Source: Phycomyces blakesleeanus NRRL 1555(-) (taxonomy: Eukaryota; Mucoromycota; Mucoromycetes; Mucorales; Phycomycetaceae). From it: a stretch of 64,000 nucleotides of DNA. The stretch's first letter is position 1; every line of letters begins with the position of its first letter. Below, piece after piece: positions 37,116-50,225 of the stretch. The position numbers were made by a program, and so were the translations under genes. Location: the NCBI RefSeq assembly GCF_001638985.1, contig NW_017265139.1:2232001-2296000 (forward strand), read 5' to 3'. Below the pieces are notes generated by a model. It saw only the letters and a list, made by a program, of their open reading frames with translations, ran no database searches and was not told the DNA's origin.

Positions 37116-38342
37116 TTAGTTCACTAACAAGTTATCAATCAGGCGAGTCTTGCCTACATACACAGCTCCACTCATCACACAGCCTCCCTCCTTAAGCTTA
37201 TCTCCAACCTCCGAGAGATCAGACTTGTCATTGATACTGATGTAATCCAACTTGATCTCCCAGCCCTCGTTGAGTTTTTTAACCTTTTGACGTTCTTCTT
37301 CTACAACTGCATGGGCTGCCTTGATTAAGGATGATACATTATGCTCCCCTGCTGCATAAAGCTTTTCCATCTTCTTGAGGGCATTGTACAGTACAAGTGC
37401 ATGAGCACGCTGAGAAGGGGTTAGATAGGTATTGCGAGATGACATTGCTAGGCCATCCTCTTCGCGTGTCGTAGGGCAGATTTCCAGCTTGATAGGGAAA
37501 TGCATATCCCGGATCATGGACTTAATCACATAACACTGTTGGACTAATCAAGTAAGGTCATCCAATTGGTGTTTTGAGAATGCTTGTTCAACCCAAAGCT
37601 ATACTGTGGTTCTACTTACTATCCTTTTGGCCAAAGAATGCATTATCAGGCTGGACCTACATATATTTATACATAAAAAGCATACATATTAAGTTGGCTA
37701 TATTTTGTGTGTCAATACATGCATTACAAGGGGACTTACAATATTAAAGAATTTAGAAACCACAGTCGTAACACCTCGGAAGAAAGCCGGTCGAGTCTTT
37801 CCTTCAAGAATCTCAGAAATTCCTTTGACTTCTACAAAGGTACCCTTTTGCTTAGAGACATCCAAGTCAATCCCGGCTGGGTACATTTCTTCTACTTGGG
37901 GCACTAGTACAGCAGAAGCGACTCCGGGACCCAGAGAAGCTAATTTGTCTAAATCGGCTTGCAAAGTACGTGGGTAACTCGAAAGGTCTTCATGAGGTGC
38001 AAATTGAGCTGGGTTGACAAAGATAGTCAGTGCGACATGGTCACAGTGTGACTTGGCCGTTGAAACTAACACCAACAATAGACAGAACACTCAATGTCAG
38101 GAATACAATAACAAATTGTGTAGTAGACAATGCTCTACCTAATGCTAAATGACCCTTGTGAAGAGCACCCATAGTGGGTACATAACCCAGTGTCTTGCGG
38201 TCCAGCAAAATTTCGCGTCTCCATTGTCTAAAGTCTGCGATCTTGTTGAAGAGGCGAATTCCAGGGGGAATCTTGACTATATGTGTGTGAGTATAGCTAC
38301 AAAAAGGTGCTTTTAACGAGTTTGCTTACTTGCACTAGCCAT
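37116..38342 (-). CDS. PAN6: Pantoate--beta-alanine ligase (pantothenate synthetase)
   Basis: Five exons (38342-38330, 38276-38139, 38065-37740, 37656-37620, 37543-37116) give 313 aa. It joins pantoate and beta-alanine with ATP to make pantothenate, the CoA precursor. The nucleotidyltransferase fold shows PTMGALHKGH (HxGH motif), TIFVNPAQFAPHEDLSSYPR, VQPDNAFFGQKD followed by IQQ, and AMSSRNTYLTPSQR. The C-terminal domain is complete to VGKTRLIDNLLVN. The first exon is only 13 nt. The gene is divergent from the TMEM70-like gene, with about 170 bp between start codons, so they probably share a promoter. Confidence 0.95.
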
Positions 38343-38513
38343 AATGATCTCAATTGAAGTTTATCTGAATATTACGAATCGAACAATAACAGCAGCAATT
38401 GCAAGGGAGAGGGTATGAGGTACTATTCTCTTGAGGGGATCACTTGTTGTGACGCGACTTTTCCTGTATTTTCTTTTTGTCCGCACACAAAGTGGCATTA
38501 TTCGATCTTTCCA

Positions 38514-39212
38514 ATGCTCAATTGTCGTCTCCAATCCGTTCGTCCATTGACTTCTGTCTTGCGATCCCGCATTGTACATGCCACGTTTGGAACTACCCGT
38601 GCTCTTTCTACTAAACATGAGCCGGTCACTATCTATGAAGGACCTCTGGCCAATGTAGCCAAGAAGCTGAAATTGTTCTCCATTACCTCTCTTGGTCTTG
38701 GTACTGGCATTTCTCCTTTTATCTTTATGATTGACGTGCCAGTACCGTTCGTTGCCAAAGCCGCTTTGGCCGGTGCAGGTAAATTGAAATAGAGTTGCAA
38801 AGTATTACTAGCACGTTTTATGTATGATAAGCTAAAATAAAATCACTGTAAAAATACAATGACAGCTATTGTCACCAGTGCAGCTTCGACAGGTTTGATC
38901 CAGTGGGTCATGTCACCTTATGTTACCAAGATCACTACGACCTGCCCTGAACCTGTTCCAACCCAACTCACCTTGCACACCCTTAACTTCTTCGCAAAAG
39001 AGCATAAGACCACAGTACCTACCGATGTCCTTACGCCATCTACACGTATTTTCACCAGCTGGATGGTGACAGACCCTACAGTAGCAGAGGGTATGGTTGG
39101 GAACAAACCTGCTAAACCTAAGATGCTGTTTTATGTACATCCAGAACTATGCGAAGAGCCTGGAACCATGAAGGATATTGTCGACCAGGTGGGGATCGGT
39201 AAAGGCTTTTAG
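38514..39212 (+). CDS. TMEM70-like mitochondrial inner-membrane protein
   Basis: Two exons (38514-38778, 38866-39212) give 203 aa. TMEM70 and its relatives TMEM186 and TMEM223 help assemble ATP synthase and complex I in animal mitochondria. The basic N-terminus (LQSVRPLTSVLRSRIVHATF) looks like a presequence. The family signature IYEGPLANVAKKLKLFSITS is followed by two membrane segments with a short turn, at about residues 58-79 and 84-108, and a soluble C-terminal domain with KPKMLFYVHPELC. The function in fungi is inferred. A T9A8 palindromic tract begins two bases after the stop codon. Confidence 0.85.
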
Positions 39213-40869
39213 ATTTTTTTTTAAAAAAAATATAGACTATATAAAATACCTTGTTTTCAATAATAATAATAAAGTCAAAGAAAGAAAGAGAAAGATATTT
39301 AGATAACAAGTATGATGAAACATTATTTTTTGTGCCTTTTTGCCTTGCGCGTGAGATATACAATGTATAATCATAACCACTGGCGAGCGAAGTAATATGC
39401 ACATAGCATAAGTAACAATATCGCAATATTTTCTGTAAATGTTTCTCATAAACACCGGTAAAAGAGTTCTAATAATGGCTCTTGCTGTTACCAAGCAAAA
39501 TATCCAACGATATACTATATAGGACAAATAGTTTGGGTGTATAGTTGATTGTGGTGAATATCCAATCCAAAGCTTCATTAATTAAGATAAAAACAAGGAG
39601 GTTTAAGATAATACAGGTGAATTAAAACTCGATCGTACTGCACTTCTAATGGCATAAAAGTTGTATTACATGGTTCTTCAAACAACAAAACGAGTAATCT
39701 GTGATACAACTAAGCTTTTTGCATGATATGAGCGTAAATTCTGTTTAATAGTCTTCTATTTAAGTGGTATTAAGAGCATATAAAAAGAGTTTTGAGCTGT
39801 ACCTTTTTTCTTCTGTTTTTCCTTATAAGTTTTTGCTGAATATCTGATTTTATTTGGTGTGTAATATAATTGATCTGTACTTTTTTACCGTTTCCTACTG
39901 AAAGTGCGTAAACATATACAGTTGCTTCTTGGTATCAAATATGCGCATAAAAGTCTAAATTTAATTTCTACTATATACGTAGGGGTGTTCAACAGTCCTT
40001 TAAGCTTTTAGGCTCATACTTTTGGATTTAATGTTTTGAAGTTAATTTTGACCAATAATTTCTGTAACTTAAAGTCTAAAAGTCATTAATACTAGGGCTA
40101 AAAATCTTTTATTCTTTTAATTTATTAACAAGCCTCAACCACTATCATTTATGGACAATATCTTAAAAAGCTTAAGTCTAAAAGCTTAAAGGACTTTTGA
40201 AATCTCCTAATTTGGCTCAATCTCAAATTTAAATACGAGACTCATATCATAAAGAATATTATGACTTTATATTATTCTGGCTATACCGATGATTATCACA
40301 CACTTTATCAAGATTAATTCAGTCATGATTTTTCCTTTGATTAGAAAAATCGTGTAGTAAAACTTAAAAGGAACTCGGAATGTTGGAATTTAATTGATAT
40401 ATACGACTTGTCTTATTCAATATTTACCGAGTATATAAGTTCACTTAACGTTTACTCGTAAATGGTACCTTTTTTCTGTAAGTTTGAATACTTCATTAGA
40501 AAAGGTACTCCCAACACTACATACTTAGATTAATAGACATTAAAATAGATGTGAAAACAAATTCTTTAGACCAATTCATAATAACGGTTACGAAAGAATA
40601 TCATCATTAGGTTTTTGTGTGAAAAGAAGACTATCTAAGGAAAGATTTTTTTTTAAAAAAAACCCCCCAGTTTTTGAATCAATATTATGGATTTTGTTTT
40701 AAAAGAATGACAGGAACTAAGGTGAAAAAGAGTATTCGAAGGAAATTGGGATATGAAAAGAATAAAGGTTATTTAAGGGTTGGAAATGAATTAAAACGAT
40801 GGATCTACAACGAGTAATATACGACATAGTCTCTCGACTAAAACAAGGTGAATGGGAAGACGGTTCACG
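39213..40869. other. AT-rich spacer containing a MITE-like element
   Basis: No gene is seen. The spacer contains two T9A8 palindromic tracts (39214-39230, 40646-40662) and a 214-bp segment bounded by near-perfect 24-bp inverted repeats (39988-40201). Confidence 0.5.
39988..40201. mobile_element. MITE-like element with 24-bp terminal inverted repeats
   Basis: The left end 39988-40011 and right end 40178-40201 are reverse complements with one mismatch in 24 bases; both contain CCTTTAAGCTTTTAG in their respective orientations. The interior is AT-rich and non-coding, and repeats parts of the arm motif (AAAGTCTAAAAGTC near 40070). No clear target-site duplication flanks it. This size and structure fit a non-autonomous DNA transposon, but copies elsewhere cannot be checked here. 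Confidence 0.5.
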
Positions 40870-43800
40870 CTAGATGGCATAGAGTTGACAAATGAAAGGG
40901 CGTGGTAACGTTTGATTATGTCCCTTAGTGTGCTGTATGCAGAATATGCTGTTTGATTGTAAACAAGGTGGACCTATATAGCTGAGGATGAGATTATGTG
41001 TTTCTTTTATATATGTCTTAACTGTGTGCAATAGTACCTCAACTACAAGAGGGCGATGATTGAATTGTTCTTTGCATGGACTATCATTTTCGGGTGCTTT
41101 GTGAACCATATATCCACTCGCTAATGGTAACATCCAATCTTCAACCTCAGAATTTGGATCCATACATAATATGCCTTCTGAAATTTTCTCTCGCTTTCTA
41201 GAATATGCAACCCGATGGTTGAGCAACAATGCATGGGTATCCTCAACTTCACCATCAGTTGAATCAGTTGGGCGAGTACTATGTGTTGCATTAGCATTCA
41301 TACTCGGTGAATTATTTAAGATATCTGAGGATAGGACGCCTCCAGAGTTTGGTGTATGTGATTGTTCGTAGGGGATTGAGGTAGCATCCGCTGTTAGATG
41401 AAGGTACAATGTAGATTCCATATCAACACAGACAATCACTGCCTTTTCATCATTTGGAATAATATCCATCCATGCTAAATACACCACGTTAGTAAATATA
41501 TTTCCAAACAGTCTATTCACATACCTTTTAGCTCATCCTCAAACATGAGACCAATCTTGGCTATCACATATGTCCATGGAAATCCTGTCCTTCTTGATAT
41601 TTCCTTTGTTCTCCACCATGCCTCCTCAAACACAGCAGATAGACTACCATTCGAGTTTTTGATGCAGTCAAGAACAGAGAACTCAATTAACTCTCCCCGG
41701 TGATCTGTCCAGACAAGTATCATCCATCGGTGATCAATACTAAAGCAATAACCAAGATGCAACGAAGCATTGTCTTCTAAGATGATCGGAAACGAGTGAG
41801 GGCCTTCTTTGACAGAAAAGTTTATGGTTTCTGGTATCGGTTTGGCAAGCACAAATGGTGGTGTATAAAGCTCTGTAGCAGATTGAATTTCGTTATTACC
41901 AACCTTTAATTTACATAAAAGTATATATAAATGCATTAGCTATCAATTAATTTTTATCCGCTGCATATTAATAATATATACCTGACCATGGTTCCTGCCC
42001 ACGACAGTATGGCATTTAGTATATACAGAGAAAGCCACTTCCTTGAATCCGAATTTGAGATAACCACCAAATGATGTTGACCGTAAGATGTGTTCAATGG
42101 GTATCAGCTGCATCACAAGCCTTGCACGGTTTTTGTCTGTTGGTTTTGAAAGAGAATCTTGGAAAGTTTTCTGATATTCAACTACTAGTTTACGAAAACA
42201 GCGACTAAGTTCAAGATTTGCCGACAAGTGTGAAGATGGATTCACTATATATATCACAATGTGCATGTTTTCTGCATTTGCAGTTCTGAGCGCAGCTCCT
42301 AAATTTCGGCATTCTGCTGTATAGCTTCTTAGCTGTTGATCATCCCATGTCTCTTCTTGTAATCTGGCTATATTATTATTATTATTATTATTTTAAAGAA
42401 ATTAGCAAAACAAAGCAAAGTAGCAGTTTATCTCTAAAGCTTTATACTCACGTAATATTGGTACAGGAACAAGGCCACGGCGGTAATTTCCAATTTTTGC
42501 TGGATAGTGGGATCCGAGCAGGCAAGTATCATATACTGTACTTAATCCTCTAAAAAAATGGGAAACATTTGATTCCAGATCTTCGTTCTTGGGGAATACC
42601 ACAAAATAATTGATATTTTTTGGAGGAGAGTATGGTGCTAATCTCAGTTTCTCCCAAAATGTCAATAACTTTGGTGAACCTTCAAGAAGGTTCTCTTGGC
42701 GACTAACAACAATATTGGGTGGTATCAGGGTATCAAGGTTAGGCTCAGCTGGCCTTCTCTTCTTAATTTGATATTTTCCATATTTTGAGTGTGCTTGGTT
42801 TGTTTCTATATCGACATGTTTACTTGATGAGATTTTTTTATGACTGACCAAATAAGAAATATTTTAAAAGTTACCTGACAAGTCATAATACTGCTGGACA
42901 TTTAGAGGACCTTTAACGGATACAAAACTTGGTAAAGCCGGGTGATCCATTCCAGAAGGATATAAGCTGGTTTGATTAAACTTTCTTTGGTCAAATATAT
43001 CTGTGAGTATTATCTTGAAAGATTGTGTGATTCTAGTGTAGTCGCTAGCAAGGGAAGGAATATGCGATATGTCTACGTATATTACGAAAAGATGATAAAT
43101 ATTCAGTATAAATCTTTGTACGTATGATTTTTTAAAGTATATATTATTAATATTACCTCCATGAAGAGACTGTATCAAATCTCTGCGTCTAGCTACAATC
43201 ATCGTGGCAGACTCTCCTTCTGATATTTCACCTGCATTGGCTGATACTGCTGCTAGACTACCTGAAAAAGGATAGCCTCCCATAACCACTTGTTGAAAAA
43301 GAGAATCTAGTGCTCTGTAATCCTCTTCACACAAGGCTTCATTTGGTAGATGCACAGAATTCACAGGTCCTGGTACAACTGCTTCTGCAAAAGGGTGTGT
43401 GTATTCTGACCCCAGATCTTTTTCAAATAGTGGATATTTTTGGGTTTCACCTGGCTTAATCAATATACGGCTCACGAATATATCTTGTTCACATTTAAGT
43501 AAGCCCATATGCTTCTGTACAGTGATTGCATTGTTTGCTTTGGGTGTAGCAATGATATCTTTGGTGCCTGATTTTTCAATAGGCTTGACTTCGGTTTCAC
43601 TATCACTCTCGCTTTCGCTTTCATATGAGCTACTACTACTGGTATAGCAACTGCTACTGCTACTGCTAATTACATCCTCAAATTCTGTTTTTGGTTTTTT
43701 GATTGGACTAGACACAGTCTTTACAGAATTGTCATACGCTTTGTGTTGATGTTTTGGATGTCTGTCATCTAACCACTTCTGTACTCTCTTTTTTATGACT

Positions 43801-46717
43801 GGGATGTAGTCAGGACGATATATGTCTTGTTTTGTTTTCCGATTGGCGGTCTTGTTCTTTTCTGAAGGAGGTACGTACATAAACTTTCCACCATTGTAAT
43901 ACTTTGCGTCATTGACTCTCTCGGAAAAAATCACAGGGGAAAGTTCGGACTGTACAAAATACTGGTTAGAAACAACATCGAGTCCATGCTGTCCTGTCTT
44001 GGGAGTTATTGTAGAGGAAAATTGGTGGTTAGAAAACGACGAGTGATGATTATCCATTGTGTCTACATCAGTCATGAGTGTGTCTTCAGAGTCTAAAGCG
44101 AGATGACCTCCTGCTGTGTTTTCCATTAAAATTGAGCTGTCAATTATTGGTTTCGATTCGTCAAAAATACGAGTTGACTGGTCTATCATCATAGTATCTT
44201 CCATCATACTTCTTGATGCTGCAAAAAGCTCAGAGAAATCGAGCTCTTTTTCTTTCATTTCATTTTCCCCCAATCCTTTTTCTGTAAATGTGTCTATCAG
44301 TAAAAGAGTTGGGTCTGTTACATCCAAAGACTGTGCTTCTTGGATTCCAGTGGTCAGTCCACCATGAGCAGTGGATATGTACTCATCATGTCTATTGTTT
44401 GGGCCAGATTCGAAAAATTTGAAATCTTCTTCTGTCACAGAAAAATCGAAATTGTCGTAATCATCCAGATTGTCGTCCCCGCCCCAGCGATCAGGCATTC
44501 CATACATCATTGTGTCCATGCTATCAATACCGGCCATTCCGGCCATACCCCCGATGTCGAATCCAGAATCAATATCACCATTGCTCCCTGTCATTTCTGG
44601 GGCTAGATAATCCGAGTTGCTGCTAATCATTTCGTTCTGAATAGGTCCTGAAAGCAGATTCTGTAGGACACCGGCTTCATTGCTTGCAATAATTTCGTTG
44701 GTTTGCAAAAGGGGTTGAGTTGGCATATTTCTGCCCGCAGATTCAGATATATTAAATCCGTTTATATCAATGTTCTGTGATATTTCTAATCCTTGGATAT
44801 ATTCTCCACGCGTGTTGTCTTCTGAATTGGGTGTTGTGCTCTTGTGATCCGCTGAAATCAAGAGGTTGGGGGCTAACATTTGATTTGCATTTTCAAGAAA
44901 AAAAGTTGTTGCGAATTCTTTTAATGAAATTCCGGTGTAGTTCTCAAAGCTTTCTGAGATTCTGCTGTCAGTGTCTTCCATATCTTCTGCCATGTCGTTT
45001 GATACGGATTCGGCTTTTGGTCCAAGACTTGTAGGTGTCGCAAGTGACTTTGCTACCATGAGTGGGCTCGATAAGACTGGTTCTGCGAGCGCTTTCTTCA
45101 ATAGTTCTTGAGAACTACAGCCATCAGATGTCGACAAGACTTCAAATATGTTTGACATGACAATTTCTTTGGGGCCCATGTAACTCCAATAATTTATATG
45201 TCTTCTCAAACCGTCGATTCTTTGTCCGTATTCATCAGATACCATGGACATGTTTTGATTGTGCAACTTTGTAGTGTTTATTATATTCTCATTCCATGTC
45301 TGCCGACTCCATTTCTCACCCAGATCTTCGGTATAACCTTGATTGTAACGTAACGTGCTATTCATTCCAGCTGCTGGTGTCGAATGTTGTTGAGCTGATA
45401 CAGGTACAAATATAAGTGCTGTTGGATAAAGCACCAATTCATTTCGTAGAGTAAGGATGGTGGTTAATTGGGGAATAACTTGTGAGTTATTTTTGCGAAT
45501 TGGTCTAGAGATGTAGCGGACAGGTATAGAGAATAATAACGACCATTGCAATAGGACATTTGTTTCCAACTGTTGGGATATATCTTGCTGGGGTGCAATT
45601 TTAGCATACTCCCCTGAAGGACCTATCCGGACTATATTATGCGTAAGAATAACATTTCCAGAATCATAAAGAGACACCTTTTTTCTTTCTTTGGTTTTGT
45701 TTTACCCTTGAGATTTTCATTCTTTAAATCACTTATGTGTAGAGGTCTGATCCGCATCCGGCGTGGACTCGGTTGAATTATTAAATTTGTGCTGGCGAGG
45801 TATACGTTGTATGTGCAGCTTAGAACGGAGTCGACCATTTCATCAGTGCTTTCCTCAGGTGATAATTTCATTTCCATCTCAGTATCGTTATTATCAGGAA
45901 TATTTAGCGGAAACAGAAGAAAGTCTCCAAGAGGTATTGCGCCCTTTTGTTGTATTGACCTGCACAATTCCGTCAAGATACGGTGTTTGTCCTTCAACTC
46001 TAAGCTCGAAAGCTAATCTTACCATTGAATGACGCTCTGGATTGACTTCATAAATAGTTTATATTCCTCAGATACGGCAACAAGTGAACTAGATCCTACT
46101 CGAGGGTGTAAGGCAAGAGGTGAAGCCGTTGGTGAAACTCCTTTTGAGGACACATTTTCCCACGTGAACGATCCGACTTTAAGCTCTAAAATTGAAGAGA
46201 GAAATTATAATCTTGATTTAGATTTGATAAAGGGTGTGTGAGCCTTACCATCGAGTATACTCAATTCATAGTTAGAGTCTATCTTTCCAGTGTGTTTCTC
46301 ATCAAACCAAAATACCCAAAGTTCCAGTGGAACTATGTCTTGATCAGGATTTTGAGTCGGTGAGCTAGAACATTCGTTATTTTCTGATGCCATCCGCCAC
46401 ATGCACAAGATGCCGAGCTGGGTCAGGGTTTTGAATGTCTTGATCAGGATGTTCTCTGTTGGATCAAGAGGGTCACCATGGAATCCTGAATATGTTGGCT
46501 TTATATTTCCAGTTGTAGATGATTCCGAGGGCTCGCACTTGATGAAGTCTACTAGTGAGGATCGCTTACAGTGCTGACCATACACTCGGTAGCGAATTTG
46601 GGATACCCCGCTCTAGGAACAGACGAATGGGTCAGGGAGGGGTTTAGACCTGGGAATGATGAGTGTGCGGCCACTTACCACGATGAGTATGTTTGTTAAG
46701 CTAGAGTCTGTTAACAT
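40870..46717 (-). CDS. MED13: Mediator complex subunit 13 (Cdk8 module)
   Basis: Ten exons (46717-46679, 46612-46249, 46185-46023, 45959-45706, 45631-43157, 43072-42875, 42805-42452, 42367-41982, 41903-41525, 41474-40870) total 5217 nt, 1738 aa. MED13 links the Cdk8/cyclin C module to core Mediator and represses or tunes RNA polymerase II transcription. The N-terminus MLTDSSLTNILIVSGVSQIR and SVIQWSIQQKGAIPLGDF match Med13_N. The acidic middle holds DNFDFSVTEEDFKFFE. The C-terminal domain has the WWRTKEISRRTGFPWTYVIA stretch and ends in RPFICQLYAI. A Ser/Glu/Asp low-complexity run lies near 43600-43660. Several introns were placed by frame (notably 45960-46022 and 45632-45705). This is the largest gene in the window. 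Confidence 0.93.
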
Positions 46718-48293
46718 CAAGAATCTCCCAAAGGCTCATTTAAATGTATCTGACAGGAACCAAGAGGGGGTAGGATACTGAAGTTAAAGTCAGTAGTGAC
46801 ACCAGCTTGAGCTAGGCAGCAGTTCCAAGTTGAGTTGCGTCACGTACTGCAATTGGCTGGTGCAGCATGCGCATAGACAGTGTGTCGGAACCCAGACTTG
46901 GGCTTGAAACAGGAGCATATCACCGTTGTGGGTAAATCTTGTTTTACTTAATTTTTTATTCTTTGTTAGTCTTTAAGGCCAAACGTATCATTTAATCTAT
47001 ACTTTAATTCAGATGAGTACATAATACGATTTTGAGTCTTGATTACTGATGTTAATCTATTATTAATAAACCCTCAGTTTTCTGATACATTTTCAAGCTA
47101 ATTATGATTATGATTATGGTTTTAAAGTAAGACGAATATTATTTCAAGAGCAATCAATCATTCATTATGTTAATAAGAAATATCTGCTATACACCCTTTA
47201 ATTTTGGGTTTATCTGCTTTCAAAAAATGGTACAATATGTGTAAATAAATATACTCGATAAATATCCTTAAAAATATCTTGAAGATCTAACCTTGGTAAT
47301 GCCATGAAGTTAGCCCAAATTATGTGTAAGCCCAAATAAAAAAAATCTCTCTTATATATAAATATAAGCCATTTTGCACAAGATTCTCATTTGATTTATA
47401 GTAATAGCTCTTGTAATCTCTATCCGAGAATATATATATAAAGAGTCCTCTGAATTTTTCTTTTCAATATACAGATATACATAAAACAAAACAGACAAAT
47501 CTCATTGACTCTTGGCTTAGTAGGGGAACAAGTGCCTTGAACTTTATATATTTCGGAAAGCAGCCTTTACTACAGCTATAATATCGGACCAGAATTTGTT
47601 TTGTATGTGGTTAAAGACAAGAGAAATAATTCCTTCCAGAATATTGCGTTTATAATACTTTTTTTTCTTCCTTTCTTTCTATAGTACACTCCTCTTCTTG
47701 TAGTGTAAAATAACATACCAAATCTCGAAATTATTAATATGTATATATATCTTTATGAATTGATACAATATATAGATTTTTATTCTGGATGAATTTATAG
47801 ACAGCTATATGGACAAAACCTATCGCTTATATAGTGCTCTTCTTTGATATTTCCAGAATTTGTTAAAATACAAAACAATTAGAACTTTCAAAAAAATCTT
47901 CCAATGTCTTTGTTTATATTCATATATATTCGAGAAAAAAAAAGCCCTTTTTTCGAGGTTTATTTATTTACTACTGTTCTGTACATACACAGCTTATTTA
48001 TACAGTCTAATACCTGCTTAGCTGAGCTTTAGCTTATGTCTAGGTATTCTTTCTCGTTTGTCTTGCCTTTCGGCTTACTTGGCCCGAGCGGCTATTCTTA
48101 TGGCGAGCGTTTGGCTATGTTACACAGCCTATACCAAGGGTGTCGGAGTTTATGACGTATGAAATCCTTCCTCACCAACTGCCGCATGTATATATTTTTT
48201 ATTTTGTTACATTTCTTTTTCTTATTTTTTTATCTACACACACACATACACACAGACACACACTTCATTACCAACAATTAATCAATCTACAAC
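46718..48293. other. Divergent spacer between MED13 and RVS161
   Basis: The first 200 bases upstream of MED13 are GC-richer than other spacers and contain short palindromes such as GCATGC near 46867. The rest is very AT-rich, with a less AT-rich patch at 48040-48140 and a CA run at about 48235-48265 before RVS161. No gene is supported. Confidence 0.45.
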
Positions 48294-49553
48294 ATGAGTT
48301 TTCTGTAAATATATTCTCGCAGCTAAAATTCAAGTCATCTAATCTTTAACCGTTTTTTTAGTTCTGGATTCAAAAAGAACCTAAACAGAGCCGGTACTAC
48401 GGTGAGACTGACCCAACATGGAAACATCTTAAGACAAAACAATGACTGAACTAACAATGTAGCTCATGCAAAGAACCGGAATTTCAGACCGTACAATAGA
48501 CAGCGAGTTTGAAGAAGAATATGAACGATTCAAGACGTAGGTTACAAAGAATAACAAATAAAAGAAATTACTAAACGTCGTTGGTATTATCTAAAACAAC
48601 CTTTCAGACTTGAACAAAAGTCTGAAAAGCTGACTAAGGAGGCCAAGGGTTATCTGGATTCTCTACGAGGTAAACTTGCTAGAAATATAGTGGCTATGAA
48701 TGAATATAAGGTCAAGGTGTTTAACACCCAATTTAATTTACTTGGCAATAAGCCATGACAACTGCACAAACACGAATTGCACAAACGATTGGTCATTTCT
48801 ACGATGACTCGGCGCCCATGGGTCCTGCTGGGCACGAATACAAGAGAGCAGTAGAAAGACTTGACGAGGAAGCTCGAACAGAATTGGTAAAAAAAAAGTG
48901 AAAAAGAAAAGAAAAAAAGGCGCGAATGGGAGATCCAGAGTATATTGTATGCATATCTTTTAAGGTGTTCCTAAATGTTGCTGTTGTTGTTGTTGTTGTT
49001 ATTTTTTATTATATACATATAGGATGTTGCATTCCGTACCACTGTATTGGAACCTCTTACCCGTTTCTGCTCTTACTTCCCAGAAATTCACGAAGCTATC
49101 AAGAGACGCCAAAAGAAGTTGCTCGACTATGACAACCAGCGCTCTAAAGTTAGAAAACTTATTGATAAACCAAGTGAAGATCCTCAGCGTCTCCCTCTGG
49201 TAAGGAGATTACGCATATATATAAAGTTGTTTGGATATCCGAACAAGATTACTTACTTCCTTTTTTCTTATATTAATCAGGCTGAGCAAGAAGCTAATTT
49301 GGCTCGAGAAATGTACGAGAATCTCAATACTATCCTTGTAAATGATTTGCCAAAAATGGTAGAGCTAAGAGTACCTTATCTCGACCCTACATTCGAGGCT
49401 CTGGTAAAGTCACAGTTGAGATTCTGCCAGACAAGCTACGAACAGCTTGAAGCTTTGAGAAACCATTTCCCTCCAGAAAATGAGAAGGGAGATGGACGTG
49501 TTGACGATGTGCTCCAGCAGATGCGTGAGCTGACTATCTGTGGAAACTTTTAG
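48294..49553 (+). CDS. RVS161: BAR-domain protein, Rvs161/Hob3/BIN3 type
   Basis: Seven exons (48294-48304, 48362-48401, 48463-48536, 48608-48669, 48753-48886, 49023-49199, 49281-49553) give 256 aa. Rvs161 forms a curved heterodimer with Rvs167 at endocytic sites and during cell fusion. The whole protein is an N-BAR domain: SGFKKNLNRAGTTLMQRTG, SDRTIDSEFEEEYERFKTLE, KLTKEAKGYLDSLRAM, YKRAVERLDEEARTELD, TTVLEPLTRFCSYFPEIHEA and KKLLDYDNQRSKVRKL. It ends soon after the BAR domain, with no SH3 domain, which distinguishes it from Rvs167. The initiator exon is only 11 nt (ATG AGT TTT CT). Confidence 0.95.
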
Positions 49554-50225
49554 TTATATTTGAGAGACTGTTTACACTCTCTGTAGAGAACCATTTTAAT
49601 TTCATATATTCTTCTAGGAATGTTTTTACATTTTTTTTATGTTTTCAGTATCTATAAACTACTTACATTTATATTATATGATTTAAGCTATAAATTAAGA
49701 GCTATTATTACCCTAAGACCAGAGATTTATACATCAAATGTTTGGCTATGAATATCAAGAGAAATTGGTATTGCTCACCGGTTAAAATAACCACATCCAT
49801 GAACATAACCGTAAAATTGGGTAATATATATAAACTTTCTTATTTTCAAATGCCAAGAGATCTTTATGTTAAGTACATCTCCTACATAATATGGCTATTC
49901 TTTCTTTCTTTCTCTCTGTTTAAAACAATATCAATAATAATACTATAAGCTAGAAGAAGAGGAAGGTGTATATATACTATATGAATAGTCTTTAAATACC
50001 TTTTGCCTGGGATATTTTCACCGTGCTTAATTCACTACATTGTTATGGGTAGTTTATTCTGTTCAAGCAGCGACATTCTTTGTAGTCTGTACCCGCAAAA
50101 TATATAAAATTAATTAAAATAAAAAAAAGGAAAATAACGATGGTTGATCCAAAAGACATTACTTATCACTGGGAACTATGTATTTTTAAACTCGTTATAT
50201 ATAAAGCATTACAAGATATAACCGC

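Noticed and set aside
45960..46022. Alternative reading through the MED13 N-terminal region (frame with LAFELRVEGQTPYLDG)
   Set aside because: It lies in a 63-nt GT-AG intron. Splicing it out joins SVIQW to SIQQKGAIPLGDF in frame, matching Med13_N.
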